Origin: Azophilus sp963663395
Lineage (GTDB): Bacteria; Pseudomonadota; Gammaproteobacteria; Pseudomonadales; Azotimanducaceae
Length of the DNA: 64,000 nucleotides
Reading direction: 5' to 3'
Assembly: GCA_963663395.1 (NCBI GenBank)
Contig: OY760226.1
Location: 4,712,001-4,776,000 of the forward strand
Shown: in pieces, positions 25,661 through 35,080 of the stretch
How the letters are laid out: every line of letters starts with the position of its first letter
How positions within the stretch are numbered: position 1 is the first letter of the stretch
The notes under the pieces: model-generated
Database searches by the model: none
The model's input: only the letters and a program-made list of their open reading frames with translations
Told to the model about the DNA's origin: nothing
Made by a program: the position numbers and the translations under genes

Positions 25661-26596
25661 CTATTCGACCTCGATTTCGATCTCGACCTCCTCTTCCTTT
25701 GCCATTCCGTCGCCGTCCGATCCATCCAGCATGATCCTGTATGCCCGCTTGAAGAGTCCTTCGAGCGGCTCGACCTCCACAGTCCGGCTGCGATTCTCCC
25801 GGCGCACCGTCGCCTGCCCCGCCGCTTCGAGATCGGCCAGCAGGCGATAGGCTTCATTAGCGTTGCCGATGTCGGCATCGTCGATGCGGCGCAGGATATC
25901 GCCGGGCTTGAGTGAGCTGCCGGGCGGCACGTTGAGAACCAGCACGCCGGCATCGACACCGAAATACCTGCCGAGGTCCTCGCCTATGTCCACCAGTTGC
26001 AGGCCGCCTTTGCCGTGGCCCACGGCGGCAGCGCGGTCGCGGAATACCCGTACGTGCTTGCCCGCCTCCGGGAAGATGGAAAAGTCGCCATCGCCACCGC
26101 GCCAATGGAACGGCCCGGCGGCATGAGGCCGCCGCATTGCCTCCACATCGACGTCGCGTTCTTCGTCGCCCCGCACCAGGGCAATCTGCACGGTGTCGCC
26201 CGGCTCGACGTCGTCCATCGCCCGGCGCAGCGCCCTGGCCGGACGAGCCTGGTCGCCAAGCGCCCTGCCGTCAATGGCGGTGATGACGTCGTCAGCCAGT
26301 ATGCCGGCGGCCTCCGCGCCGCTGTCGGGTGTGACGCCGACCACCCGCACACCCGCTTCATCATCGCGGATGACCACCCCGAGCACGGCGCCGTTGTCGA
26401 AAACCTGGCGGAACTCAATGGACTCGACCTGCCGGATTGCATCGTCGAACGCCCTGCGCGCCTCGGTGAGATGCTTGAGTGCCGTCTCTGCCGAATCCTG
26501 CGACTCGGCAGCGGTGCTGTCTTCGCCGGTTGGCTGGTCGGCGGACCAGGCGCCGGCGGCTGCCAGCAGCATTGCGGATAGAAGTAGGGATTTCAC
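25661..26596 (-). CDS. Secreted two-PDZ-domain protein
   Basis: A 311-residue exported protein. Signal peptide residues 1-18 (LLLSAMLLAAAGAWSA), a helical stretch AETALKHLTEARRAFDDAI, a first PDZ domain (LGVVIRDDEAGVRVVGV, AEAAGILADDVITAIDGRAL) and a second PDZ-like domain (FGVDAGVLVLNVPPGS, LKPGDILRRIDDADI). An acidic tail ends EVEIEIEVE. No protease domain is present, so it may be an adaptor or chaperone-like periplasmic protein. It lies downstream of the ECF sigma/anti-sigma pair on the same strand, separated by the 26636-26802 repeats. Confidence 0.8.
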   Translation of the reverse strand: MKSLLLSAMLLAAAGAWSADQPTGEDSTAAESQDSAETALKHLTEARRAFDDAIRQVESIEFRQVFDNGAVLGVVIRDDEAGVRVVGVTPDSGAEAAGILADDVITAIDGRALGDQARPARALRRAMDDVEPGDTVQIALVRGDEERDVDVEAMRRPHAAGPFHWRGGDGDFSIFPEAGKHVRVFRDRAAAVGHGKGGLQLVDIGEDLGRYFGVDAGVLVLNVPPGSSLKPGDILRRIDDADIGNANEAYRLLADLEAAGQATVRRENRSRTVEVEPLEGLFKRAYRIMLDGSDGDGMAKEEEVEIEIEVE

Positions 26597-26635
26597 GAAG
26601 TCTGCTCCTTCAGTATGTAAGGCTTATACCTCCTA

Positions 26636-26713
26636 TTCGCGGACAAAGTTGTCAAAGGAGTGAAGTTCCCTCCGGGCCACCGTTTTCCCGGCGGGCGGGG
26701 ACATCGCTCCGTT
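26636..26713. repeat. Dispersed ~78-bp repeat, copy B
   Basis: Starts TTCGCGGACAAAG, contains TTGTCAAAGGAGTG, ends GGCGGGCGGGGACATCGC plus CCGTT. Same unit as copies A (4469) and C (26724); with C it forms a near-tandem pair 10 bp apart. Confidence 0.6.
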
Positions 26714-26723
26714 CGACTGCTTG

Positions 26724-26802
26724 TTCGCGGAAAAGGTTGTCAAATGAGTCAAATTCCTTCCCGATCGCTGTTTCCTCGTCGGGCTGGGGCATCGCACCGT
26801 TA
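26724..26802. repeat. Dispersed ~79-bp repeat, copy C
   Basis: Starts TTCGCGGAAAAGG, contains TTGTCAAATGAGTC, ends CGTCGGGCTGGGGC plus ATCGCACCGTTA. Direct near-tandem partner of copy B and the closest match to copy A, from which it is 22 kb away. All three lie just 3' of minus-strand genes (rplS; the anti-sigma gene). Confidence 0.65.
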
Positions 26803-26852
26803 GCAACTGGCAAACGGTCGGCAGGCGGCATTGCCTGCCGGAACGCCGCCTG

Positions 26853-27554
26853 TCAATAAACCGCGCGGCGGAAAAAATCCTCGCGCTGTACCTGTTCGGC
26901 ACGCATCAGCGTGTCCATCAGTTCCACCCGTTCCCGCCAGAGCCGCTCCTGCGCCGCCGGGTCGGCGGGCCTCACCGTGGCCAGCCGGTTCAGCGATGCG
27001 TCCACGGCAGCGATCCGGGCAGCAAGCAGGCGCCGGGCATCTGTTCCCTGCAGCCATGCGCCTTGCGTTATCGAATGCTGCGCTGGCGATTCCGGGGCTG
27101 TCGGTTTCCGCGCTTCCGCAACCACCGCAGCCGCAAGCCGCGCACCCTCAAATACGGGCAGGGAGCGGCGGCGGTTTTCCGCCAGCCGTGACCGTTCCAT
27201 CAATTCGCCCACGAGCCGGTCGGGCGACACTGCCGGAGCCATGGGGCCCGCCACCTGAGGCGCCGACGGCTCGGGTATCCCGTCTACCGCCCCCGGGTTC
27301 CTGTCGGACAGCAGGGCGACGGCCGCCAGCGCCGCCGCGGCGGCCGCAATGCCTCCCGCGGCAAACGCGCGATTCAGAAGAGGACGTTGCTGACGACGGC
27401 GGGCATCGAGGCGCTTTTCGACCTGCGCCCACACCGTTGCAGGCGCCTCCAGCTCCGGCAGGGCCCTTAGTTCGGCCTCGATGGCCCGCTGCCGCTGTTC
27501 CGGGGTGTTCGGCCTGCCTTCAAGCACGGCAAGCTCGGTTCGTTGCCGATTCAT
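26853..27554 (-). CDS. Anti-sigma factor-like membrane protein
   Basis: A 233-residue protein with a cytoplasmic N-terminus (MNRQRTELAVLEG, then IEAELRALPELEAPATVWAQVEKRLDAR, similar to zinc-less anti-sigma domains), one membrane helix at about residues 63-83 (AFAAGGIAAAAAALAAVALL), and an extracytoplasmic helical part rich in Arg and Ala. It overlaps the ECF sigma gene by 35 bases, the usual arrangement for a cognate anti-sigma factor. ATG 27554 is chosen because the longer open frame upstream only mirrors the sigma gene. Confidence 0.75.
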   Translation of the reverse strand: MNRQRTELAVLEGRPNTPEQRQRAIEAELRALPELEAPATVWAQVEKRLDARRRQQRPLLNRAFAAGGIAAAAAALAAVALLSDRNPGAVDGIPEPSAPQVAGPMAPAVSPDRLVGELMERSRLAENRRRSLPVFEGARLAAAVVAEARKPTAPESPAQHSITQGAWLQGTDARRLLAARIAAVDASLNRLATVRPADPAAQERLWRERVELMDTLMRAEQVQREDFFRRAVY

Positions 27555-28095
27555 CGTTCTGCTCCATGGCGCCGAAACGTGCATCGGCCAGTGCCGAATA
27601 CGCTCGCGCCAGTTGCGTCTTGGAAAAACTCGCGGTGTAACCGAACGCGCGGCCGATCTCTTCGTGGGTGAACCCCTCGATGCAGTGCATCCACACCACC
27701 ATCCGCGCGGTGCCCGGCAGCTTCGCGAGCGCCTGGTCGACGTCCACTGCCCGATCCGTTGCATCGCTGGCCGTCGACCGTTCATCCAGCTCCAATACCT
27801 CGCGCCGCTGGTGCCAGGGCGAGCGCAACCGCATCAGGCAGTGGTTCATTGCAATTGAGCGCACCCAGCCCGGGAACGCCGTGTTTCTGGCTAGGGTATG
27901 TGCCTTTGTCAGCACGTCGACGAAGGTGTCCTGCATCACTTCTTCCGCCGCGGCCGGGTCACGCAGCACGCGCCGGGCCAGCGTATACACGGCATTGGCG
28001 AAAGCGCGGTAGACGACTTCCTGTGCCTTGCGATCGCCTTTCTTCAACCGGCTTATGACGCCGGGGTCGAGCACGATGCTGTTGAAGCGGGCCAT
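27520..28095 (-). CDS. ECF-type RNA polymerase sigma factor
   Basis: A 191-residue sigma-70 family factor. Region 2 reads AQEVVYRAFANAVYTLARRVLRDPAAAEEVMQ-type sequence with DTFVDVL and FPGWVRSIAMNHCLMRLR. Region 4 reads LAKLPGTARMVVWMHCIEGFTHEEIGRAFGYTASFSKTQLARA, ending in a recognition helix. It is followed by an overlapping anti-sigma gene and divergent from a secreted protein at 28179, which may belong to its regulon. The signal is not evident. Confidence 0.9.
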   Translation of the reverse strand: MARFNSIVLDPGVISRLKKGDRKAQEVVYRAFANAVYTLARRVLRDPAAAEEVMQDTFVDVLTKAHTLARNTAFPGWVRSIAMNHCLMRLRSPWHQRREVLELDERSTASDATDRAVDVDQALAKLPGTARMVVWMHCIEGFTHEEIGRAFGYTASFSKTQLARAYSALADARFGAMEQNDESATNRACRA

Positions 28096-28178
28096 GTCCT
28101 TGAAGATGCGCCAGGTCCACTAAGGGTCGCAGACAATTGTGACTTGCACACACGGCAATGAGAACCTGGGATCTGACC

Positions 28179-29747
28179 ATGAGCAACACGCGGGCGGTAC
28201 ACTGCAGGCGGTCATGTCACCGAGTTGCACGATCGTTGGCGGCGAGTCATAAAGAGACGGGGCAGGGTTCGCAACCGGGCACAGGGCGCAAAGTCGTGCC
28301 AACCATCGTATTCGCGCTGGCCGCTGCCGGCGGCCTCGGTGCCGCAGAGCCGCAAAAAGCGGGAAACTTGCGCTATTACACCGGGGTTTTCGCCGGAGCG
28401 GCAGCGGCATCGGGATTTGTCAACGTGATTCCGTTGTTCCCGGCAGCGTCCGACCAACACGGCAGGCAGGGGTTCGCGAGGATCATCAACCACTCCGCGG
28501 AAGCTGGCGAGGTGGCAATTTCGGCAGTCGATGACGCGGGAGAATCCTACGGCCCCTTGAGCCTGACGCTGGGCGCGAACGAAACGGCGCATTTCAACTC
28601 CGACGATCTGGAATCCGGTAACCCGACCAAGGGTCTGACCGGCGCCACCGGCGCGGGCCAGGGGGACTGGCGGCTGGAACTCACCAGCGATATCGACATC
28701 GAGGTCCTGTCTTTCATCAGAACGAAAGACGGCTTCCTCACGTCAATGCACGATCACGCGCCCCGGGAAGCCGATGGATACCGGATCCCGATCTTCAACC
28801 CGGGCAGCAACCGCATGCAGGAAAGCCTGCTGCGGCTGGTCAACCCGGGGCAGACTGCCGCAATGGTGACCGTCACCGGTACCGACGACGCAGGTGCGCC
28901 GGGCACCGGTACGGTGACAGCGACCGTGCCACTCGGCGCGGCAAGAACCTATTCCGCAACGGAGCTGGAATCCGGCGGCGCAACCGGTCTGGACGGGGCG
29001 CTAGGCGACGGCGCGGGCAAGTGGCGCCTCTACATCGGATCGGGGCAGCCGATCATGGCGCTCAACCTGCTTTCCAGCCCGATGGGCTACCTCGCCAACC
29101 TGTCGAGCGCGCCGAGAAGTGCAGCGGGTTTCGTCTTTGAGTTTCTTCGCGGACCGCAGGGATTTGTCGCCGACTTTGCCGATTACCCACATGGCGGTGG
29201 AGCGACGTTCGAACTTGTGTCCGACTACCGCCTGCTCCCGTCTCCACTGGAACCAAGGTCGGCCCTGTTCATTTCGGGTGTCAATCGAAGCGACGACCTG
29301 TTCATGTTCTTCAAGGGACAGATCGACGGCCTTGTGCCGGGCGCGCACTACGCCGCTTATGTCAGCGTGGAAATCGCTACGGACACGCCGGCCGGCTGCT
29401 TTGGTATCGGCGGCGCGCCGGGCGAGAGCGTCTGGATCAAGGCCGGTGTGACCGCCACCGAACCGCTTCCTGTGCTCGAGGGCTCGTACCTGAGGATGAA
29501 TGTCGATATCGGCAATCAGTCCAAAGGCGGCGAACACGCGGTCGTGCTCGGTGACATCGCCAACTCCCGGGACTGCGAGCAGCCGAGACAATGGGAGCGC
29601 AAGCTGTTCCCGGTCACTCGGGTTCCGGCACCGGTCACTGCGTCGCCCGCGGGCCGGGCCTGGCTGTTGTTTGGCGTCGACTCCGGATTCGAAGGCCGGA
29701 CGGACATCTACTTCACACGGGCTGCCGTTGACCTGCAACCGATGTGA
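28179..29747 (+). CDS. Secreted protein with two related beta-rich domains, function unknown
   Basis: About 522 residues. A hydrophobic segment (VVPTIVFALAAAGGLGAAE) forms a signal peptide; the true start may be ATG 28179 or GTG 28296. Two homologous domains follow. The first has IPLFPAASDQHGRQGFARIINHS and LGANETAHFNSDDLESG; the second has IPIFNPGSNRMQESLLRLVNPG and LGAARTYSATELESGG. Each ends with WRLELTS or WRLYIGS. Such repeats occur in large surface proteins of marine bacteria. The C-terminal ~180 residues contain a separate domain (SALFISGVNRSDDLFMFFKG). Divergent from the ECF sigma gene, so perhaps under its control. Confidence 0.6.
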   Translation: MSNTRAVHCRRSCHRVARSLAASHKETGQGSQPGTGRKVVPTIVFALAAAGGLGAAEPQKAGNLRYYTGVFAGAAAASGFVNVIPLFPAASDQHGRQGFARIINHSAEAGEVAISAVDDAGESYGPLSLTLGANETAHFNSDDLESGNPTKGLTGATGAGQGDWRLELTSDIDIEVLSFIRTKDGFLTSMHDHAPREADGYRIPIFNPGSNRMQESLLRLVNPGQTAAMVTVTGTDDAGAPGTGTVTATVPLGAARTYSATELESGGATGLDGALGDGAGKWRLYIGSGQPIMALNLLSSPMGYLANLSSAPRSAAGFVFEFLRGPQGFVADFADYPHGGGATFELVSDYRLLPSPLEPRSALFISGVNRSDDLFMFFKGQIDGLVPGAHYAAYVSVEIATDTPAGCFGIGGAPGESVWIKAGVTATEPLPVLEGSYLRMNVDIGNQSKGGEHAVVLGDIANSRDCEQPRQWERKLFPVTRVPAPVTASPAGRAWLLFGVDSGFEGRTDIYFTRAAVDLQPM

Positions 29748-29991
29748 TCAGCGCGCATAGGGTTAACCCAAAAACGACAGTGAGTTTGGAGCGCGGGCGC
29801 TGATCATCGATGGTGGCTCCACCTGCCGCACGCGTCTTGGTTCCGACCGGGGGTTCGGCAACAAAACGGGCTTCGTCGGCAATCGCAACCTCGCCTGCCA
29901 GCTTGACCCTGGCCCTGCGCTACCGACCGTTGGGACACCGAGGCCGCACGAAACGGAGACGAGACGGAGAGGCTATCCCGCACTCTGCCGA

Positions 29992-30558
29992 TCACTCGCC
30001 CCGCAATGCCCCCAGGTCGGTGATGGCATAGATGAGGGTGCCACTCAGGCGCCCCCGGTTGTCCCGCCGATGCGACTTCAGCGTGCCTTCCAGTTCATAG
30101 CCCAGGCGTTCGGCAACCGCCGCGCTGCGGCCGTTGCGTTCGTCTATGCGCGCCTCCACCCGCTTGCCGGCACCTTCCTCGAACGCGAGGCGGGTCATGG
30201 CGCCGGCCGCCTCGGTGGCATAGCCGCAGCCGGTGTACGCCGTATGCACCCAGTAGCCGATTTCGAAGCTGGGCACGGCCTCGTCCCGCAGCAGGATCGA
30301 GACCATGCCAATGACAGCGTCGTCCTCCGCCAGCGTGACCAGGGCATTGAAATCCCGTCCATCGTCGAAAGCTGCCCGGGCATCGGCGCAGAATTGTCGG
30401 GCCTGATCAATGTCGTACGGGCTGCGCGCCCACTCCATCCAGCGGTGCAGTTCCGCGTAGGAATCAGTCACCGCCGCCAGGACATCATCGGCATCCGCCG
30501 CGGTGGGGGGACGGAGGATCAGGCGCCCTGTGGCCAGCAGATCGGGAAACGGGGTCAA
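29992..30558 (-). CDS. GNAT-family N-acetyltransferase (RimJ/RimL type)
   Basis: A 188-residue acetyltransferase. Starts LTPFPDLLATGRLILRPPTAADADDVLAAV, then VIGMVSILLRDEAVPSFEIGYWVHTAYTGCGYATEAAGAM (acetyl-CoA loop, here Tyr-Thr-Gly-Cys-Gly-Tyr-Ala in place of the usual RGxGxA) and VEARIDERNGRSAAVAERLGYELEGTL. Start is TTG 30558, overlapping the TGA stop of the upstream VOC gene (TTGA), so translation is coupled. RimJ/RimL relatives modify protein N-termini, but many act on small molecules. Confidence 0.82.
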   Translation of the reverse strand: MTPFPDLLATGRLILRPPTAADADDVLAAVTDSYAELHRWMEWARSPYDIDQARQFCADARAAFDDGRDFNALVTLAEDDAVIGMVSILLRDEAVPSFEIGYWVHTAYTGCGYATEAAGAMTRLAFEEGAGKRVEARIDERNGRSAAVAERLGYELEGTLKSHRRDNRGRLSGTLIYAITDLGALRGE

Positions 30559-31700
30559 GGCATCGCCAGGGGGCTGCGCCTCTTGATCTCGAGCGGCGGG
30601 CAACCGGCCGGCTGCGGTTGCTGGCCACGGCGGGCAATGCGGCCCACTAGTTCCAGGAACACGCCGTCCGGGTCGATGGCGTGGACGATGCCCGAGGTGT
30701 CCTCGCCCGTGCCCGAACAGCAGGGCGCGATTTCGGAAAGAAAAGGCACGCCCTGTTCCTTCAATATGGCGACCGCCCGGTCGAGGTCGGGCACGACCAG
30801 GGCAATGCGGTCGATGCCGATGTGATTGATGGGGGGCGGATACGGCGGCTCGTCGTCGTAGGGCTCGATCCACTGCACCAGGCGCAGAACGTGCCCGTCC
30901 CCGCGGTCGATGGCGATGTCCGCACCCTTGATGCGGAACGGTTGGTCGAGGCCGTACGCCCGGGCCTCCTCGAGGGTGCCCGTGGCAGGCAATGGGTTCA
31001 CCTGCGTGTAACCCAGTTCTCGATAGAAGGCCAGCGACCGTTCGAAATCGCTGACGTTCACGCCGATGTAGGGCATGCCTGCCAGGTGCATGTTCCGTTC
31101 CGGGTCACCCTGCGGCGGCGCGGTTTCGAACAGCTTGTAGAGCACGCCGTCGGGATCGCGGAAGAAGACGAAACGGTCACCGGGGCTGCCGTAGGGTTCC
31201 GAGAGGAACTCCACGTCCTGGCTCTTCAGGAACTCGTAGTCACTGCCCAGGTCTGTGGTGAGCAGCGCCGCATAGGCCATGCCCAGGTGATTGGGCAACT
31301 CGTAGGGCGGGTCGCCGTTGAACGGCGTAATGAACTGAAGCAGATCGATGTTCGCGCCGAACGGGCTGGCGGGAAGCTGGACCACTTCCCCCGCGGCGAG
31401 TTCGTACTGACAGATATCGAACATGCCCAGGGCACGCGCTACCGCGTGCGTATTCGTCAGGGGAAAACCGCTCATGCCCTGCGTGTAGCCGAGCATCCGG
31501 TAGAAGGCGCGGGCGCGGTCGAAGTCCGGGGTATGGGTTGCAAAGTGGACACGCGCCATGAGCCCGATATCGTGCTCGGACCGGAATTCGACGCTTGGCA
31601 GCCAGTCGTTGGCCGATGGCGGCGGCTGTTGTTGTTCCGCCGCCAGCGGCTGCGCCGCAAGGGTGAGCGCGGAAAGGATCAGGACGGTCAGACGTTTCAT
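30555..31700 (-). CDS. Secreted protein with two VOC (glyoxalase-fold) domains
   Basis: A 381-residue exported protein. Signal peptide MKRLTVLILSALTLAAQPLAA, then a first VOC module (VHFATHTPDFDRARAFYRMLGYT, ending DRFVFFRDPDGVLYKLFE) and a second (YIGVNVSDFERSLAFYRELGYT, ending GIVHAIDPDGVFLELVGR). His and Glu at the ends of these modules are the usual metal ligands. Most VOC enzymes are cytoplasmic, so a periplasmic one is less usual. It is coupled to the GNAT gene and lies 143 bp downstream of a TonB receptor on the same strand. Confidence 0.82.
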   Translation of the reverse strand: MKRLTVLILSALTLAAQPLAAEQQQPPPSANDWLPSVEFRSEHDIGLMARVHFATHTPDFDRARAFYRMLGYTQGMSGFPLTNTHAVARALGMFDICQYELAAGEVVQLPASPFGANIDLLQFITPFNGDPPYELPNHLGMAYAALLTTDLGSDYEFLKSQDVEFLSEPYGSPGDRFVFFRDPDGVLYKLFETAPPQGDPERNMHLAGMPYIGVNVSDFERSLAFYRELGYTQVNPLPATGTLEEARAYGLDQPFRIKGADIAIDRGDGHVLRLVQWIEPYDDEPPYPPPINHIGIDRIALVVPDLDRAVAILKEQGVPFLSEIAPCCSGTGEDTSGIVHAIDPDGVFLELVGRIARRGQQPQPAGCPPLEIKRRSPLAMP

Positions 31701-31843
31701 GGGTTTCGCCGATTTCTGAATTTCACCCAACCGACCGGACAGCGGTCGCCAACTCATGATGTGATGCAACGGGGCTCGAAGTCCAGGCCCCCGTGAGACA
31801 GGGGAATTGCCCGGTTTCGCGAAAGGTTGACCGCAGCCGCCCG

Positions 31844-34786
31844 TCAGGCGCCGAACGACCAGGTGAGTGCCAACTTGAACCGCCTGCCCTTGGCCGTGTG
31901 GGTGAAGCCGTCGAACCCCTGTTCCAGGTTGGCGATGGGTGCTTTTGCGCCGGTGATGTTCAGGGCCGAAAAAGCCAGGTTCAACCCGCGTACCGGAAGA
32001 TGCCATTGCAGGGTCATGTCCCAGGTGAGGAAGCTGTCAATGCGTGGCACCGTGGAGTTCGGGATCTCGTCCCTGTAGGAAGAGATGTATCCTAGGTGAC
32101 TCGAGAGCGCGTAGTCTCCGCGCAGCCAGGTGGCGGAGAGGCGAACTTTCAGTTTCGGCATCGATGGCGCCAGGTTGTATCCGAAATTCAGCCGCCCCGC
32201 GGCATCGCGTTCCGGCTCCAGTTGCAACCCGTTCTCCGTCAGGGCCTCGACGCGATAGTCGATCACGTAGCCTGCCGCCAACTCCGGAACGAGTTCTCCA
32301 CGCCCCAGGGGCAGGTGGCTGCTCAAATGCAGGTCGATGCCCGAAGTGCGGATGCCGGGCCAGTTCAGCAGCGGAATCTGCACACGGGCAACATCGCCGG
32401 CCGCACAGGGCGTGCCTCCCCCGGCGACAATCCGGTCTGCGCGCCCTTCCGGGCAGACGATGCGCGATGCCACCAGGTGCCGCGTTGCCTCGTCCGCGTA
32501 CAGGTTGACCAGGGAACCGTGCGGGGCCGCATCGATGACATCGTCGAACCGGTATTGCCAGTAGTCCAATGTCGCTTCGAGCGCATCCCCCAGAATCAGG
32601 ATCGCGCCCAGGTTGTAGGTAAAGGCCGATTCCGGTTCGAGGTAATCGCCGCCGATCCGGTCCACCGGTATGTACGTCCCGGTCTGCGCCACGAATTCCA
32701 GGGTGGTGAGCTTGTCTTCGTTGAGCTCATCAGCCGATGGCGCCCGGTAGGTCGTTTGGGCCGAACCCCGCAACGCCAGGGCTTCGTTGATGTGCCAGTG
32801 CACGGCGATCCGCGGGTCGAAACTGCTCGCCACATCGTAATTCTCGTAGTTTGCCGCCAACTGCACGTGCAGATGGTCACCCCAGGCGAACGCCAGTTCG
32901 GAAAAGCCCCGGTGAACGGTCTGATCCACGTCGTAGGGGTCGTAGGTGGTCGTGAACGCATAGGGCCCGAATCGGTCGCGTTCGGGGCAGTCCCGGTCGA
33001 AGCGCACCTGGCAGGGGTGCACCTCGAAATTGCTTTCGTCCGACGGGCGCGCTGCGGCATCGAAGCGGCGGTACTGGTAGCCGACGGCATAGCTCAACAC
33101 CTCGGGTATCAGATCGCCGCTGACCGTGGCATCGAAGACCAGCAGTTCGGACTCGCTTTCATTTTCCAGCACGTTTGCGAGCCACGAATTGAGTTCGTCG
33201 CTGTTTGCCAGTTCGGGCCGATGGGTCGGGTTGGCCTCGTCCGCGAACCGCGCGCCGTACTGCGCCGAGTGCGGCAGCGCATTGCTGAATGGATTGAAAT
33301 ACCCGCAATCCCCCTGCCCTGGCGCGCGTCCCGCAACGTCTTCAGGATTCAGGCGCATCTTGGCGGGCGATGTGGAATCGGCGATGACGCCAACGCCGCA
33401 ATCCGCCCCGCCATAGCCCCTAAAGGCGAGAAACAGCCGTTCGGTGTAGGTTCCGGGGTCCGTCATGGTGCCGGTGCTCCGCGACCACGAAACGCCAAGG
33501 TCGTAATCGTGAGTGCGGTTAAGGAAGGTCACCAGGCCGCCGAAGGACCCGGCAAGTCGTAGCGTTTCGGACTTCCGTTCCACCTCGGTGGCGGGGCCCG
33601 CATTGCCGATGCTGCGCCCGCGCATGTACCAGGCATCGTCGTCCGCACAGCGGTGGATGTCGGCGCCGTAATCGTCGCAAAGCGCCACGCGCCCGGGATG
33701 GTCCGGCGCGACTTCGAGTACATCGGTGCTCAACAGGGTTACGAAAGGATAGGACGGAGAAACCCGCACGGCCGGCGCGCGAACGCGCGACCACAGCGCC
33801 TCGACGTGGTACTCCCCGGCTTCGCCCCAATCGCCGTTCAGTTCGCTGAACAGCCGGTTGAACCGGGTATCCTCGATCAGGTTGAAGAACGACTGGTAAC
33901 GGTAGCGGCAGGTGCCGGGTTCGGCGACCCCGCCGAATTCCTCGCACAGCGGATCCACCACGACATCCGTAACCCGGCGCCCGGCGTCCCTCACCAGGTA
34001 AGCGCCCGGATTGCCGAACGACGACCAGCCGCCCCGCTGGCCAGGATGCCACGCCGCCAACGTATAGGGGCGCTCCCGTTCCCCCAGCCTGCGGTAACGC
34101 TCGTGCTCGAAACTCGCCACCAGGTGGGCGCCGCCGAACTCCCGGCCCCAGATGGCCCCAAAGCTGGTGTTGCCGGCATCCTCAATGGCTTCGTGGGCGG
34201 CGGAGAGGTCCAGCCCCTCGAAGTTCCTGCGCGTGGCGAAGTTCACCACACCGCTGAGCGCGTCCGAGCCGTAGAGGGCGGAGGCGCCTTCCTTCAGCAC
34301 TTCCACCCGCTCGACGGCGATCAGGGGAATGACGTTTATGTCCACGAACCGGCCGCCGATCAGGCGGGCCGGCAGATAAACCTGGCGCCGACCGTTGATC
34401 AGCGCCAGCGTGCGCGAGGCGCCAAGGCCCCGCAGATTGACGTTGCCGACGCTGCTGGCAACCGTGTTGAACTGATTGGAATTGAAGGCGCTGGAGCGCT
34501 CGCCCAGAACGCCCCGGCTGGCGCCGAGACCCTTGAAGAAATCCGACCAGGTCGGCGTGCCCCGGGCCTCCAGGCGGTCGCGGTCCATCGAGGTAACCGC
34601 ATAGGGGGAGTCGATGGGCGTGCCCTTGATGGCGGTACCGATTACCGTGACGGTTTCTATGAAGCCGCTGTGGGCATGCCCGGAGTCATGGGCCGGGCCC
34701 CCTTCGTCAACCGAGGCTGCCGGGGCGGCGGCAAGTATTGCGACGGCCAGGCCGGCGGCCTTCGGGAGGGGCGAAATCCAGCGCAT
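31844..34786 (-). CDS. TonB-dependent outer-membrane receptor 1
   Basis: A 980-residue outer-membrane receptor. Signal region MRWISPLPKAAGLAVAILAAAPAAS, plug domain with TVTVIGTAIKGTPIDSPYAVTS, NVNLRGLGASRTLALINGRR and VEVLKEGASALYGSDALSGVVN, then a large barrel ending RRFKLALTWSFGA. The plug resembles the group with iterated NQFN/NTV segments used for organic substrates rather than classic siderophores. The open frame continues upstream to 35035 but the signal peptide fixes ATG 34786. Substrate unknown; the neighbouring VOC protein may process it. Confidence 0.92.
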   Translation of the reverse strand: MRWISPLPKAAGLAVAILAAAPAASVDEGGPAHDSGHAHSGFIETVTVIGTAIKGTPIDSPYAVTSMDRDRLEARGTPTWSDFFKGLGASRGVLGERSSAFNSNQFNTVASSVGNVNLRGLGASRTLALINGRRQVYLPARLIGGRFVDINVIPLIAVERVEVLKEGASALYGSDALSGVVNFATRRNFEGLDLSAAHEAIEDAGNTSFGAIWGREFGGAHLVASFEHERYRRLGERERPYTLAAWHPGQRGGWSSFGNPGAYLVRDAGRRVTDVVVDPLCEEFGGVAEPGTCRYRYQSFFNLIEDTRFNRLFSELNGDWGEAGEYHVEALWSRVRAPAVRVSPSYPFVTLLSTDVLEVAPDHPGRVALCDDYGADIHRCADDDAWYMRGRSIGNAGPATEVERKSETLRLAGSFGGLVTFLNRTHDYDLGVSWSRSTGTMTDPGTYTERLFLAFRGYGGADCGVGVIADSTSPAKMRLNPEDVAGRAPGQGDCGYFNPFSNALPHSAQYGARFADEANPTHRPELANSDELNSWLANVLENESESELLVFDATVSGDLIPEVLSYAVGYQYRRFDAAARPSDESNFEVHPCQVRFDRDCPERDRFGPYAFTTTYDPYDVDQTVHRGFSELAFAWGDHLHVQLAANYENYDVASSFDPRIAVHWHINEALALRGSAQTTYRAPSADELNEDKLTTLEFVAQTGTYIPVDRIGGDYLEPESAFTYNLGAILILGDALEATLDYWQYRFDDVIDAAPHGSLVNLYADEATRHLVASRIVCPEGRADRIVAGGGTPCAAGDVARVQIPLLNWPGIRTSGIDLHLSSHLPLGRGELVPELAAGYVIDYRVEALTENGLQLEPERDAAGRLNFGYNLAPSMPKLKVRLSATWLRGDYALSSHLGYISSYRDEIPNSTVPRIDSFLTWDMTLQWHLPVRGLNLAFSALNITGAKAPIANLEQGFDGFTHTAKGRRFKLALTWSFGA

Positions 34787-35080
34787 TTTTCCTGTGTCCG
34801 GCGCGGCGGTACTGCTGCTGTTTCGCGCTCGTAATCGATTCGACGTCGGCCGATTATGGTGGGAACTTCGCGGCATTGACACCCGGATTCGCCGGGCCAG
34901 GTCGAACATCATGCCGGGCTCAAACGAGCCTTTGATATGGACGAGGAGTTCGGCCTTGGCAAGGTCTTGAACAATGGCACGGTAGTCGGTCACGGGCAGG
35001 TTCCTATTCCCAGGCAGCGATCGACGGAGCGGCACCGCGAAGGAGGCGTTCCGTCGTACGTTCTTGGGTAAAGTGAGCGC
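34787..35080. other. Gap of about 295 bp between receptor gene and MNT gene
   Basis: Presumably holds promoters for both divergent genes. On the minus strand a short protein-like frame (VTDYRAIVQDLAKAELLVHI, then GSFEPGMMFDLARRI) runs into the receptor leader; it may be a gene fragment, but I recognise no family. Confidence 0.3.
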
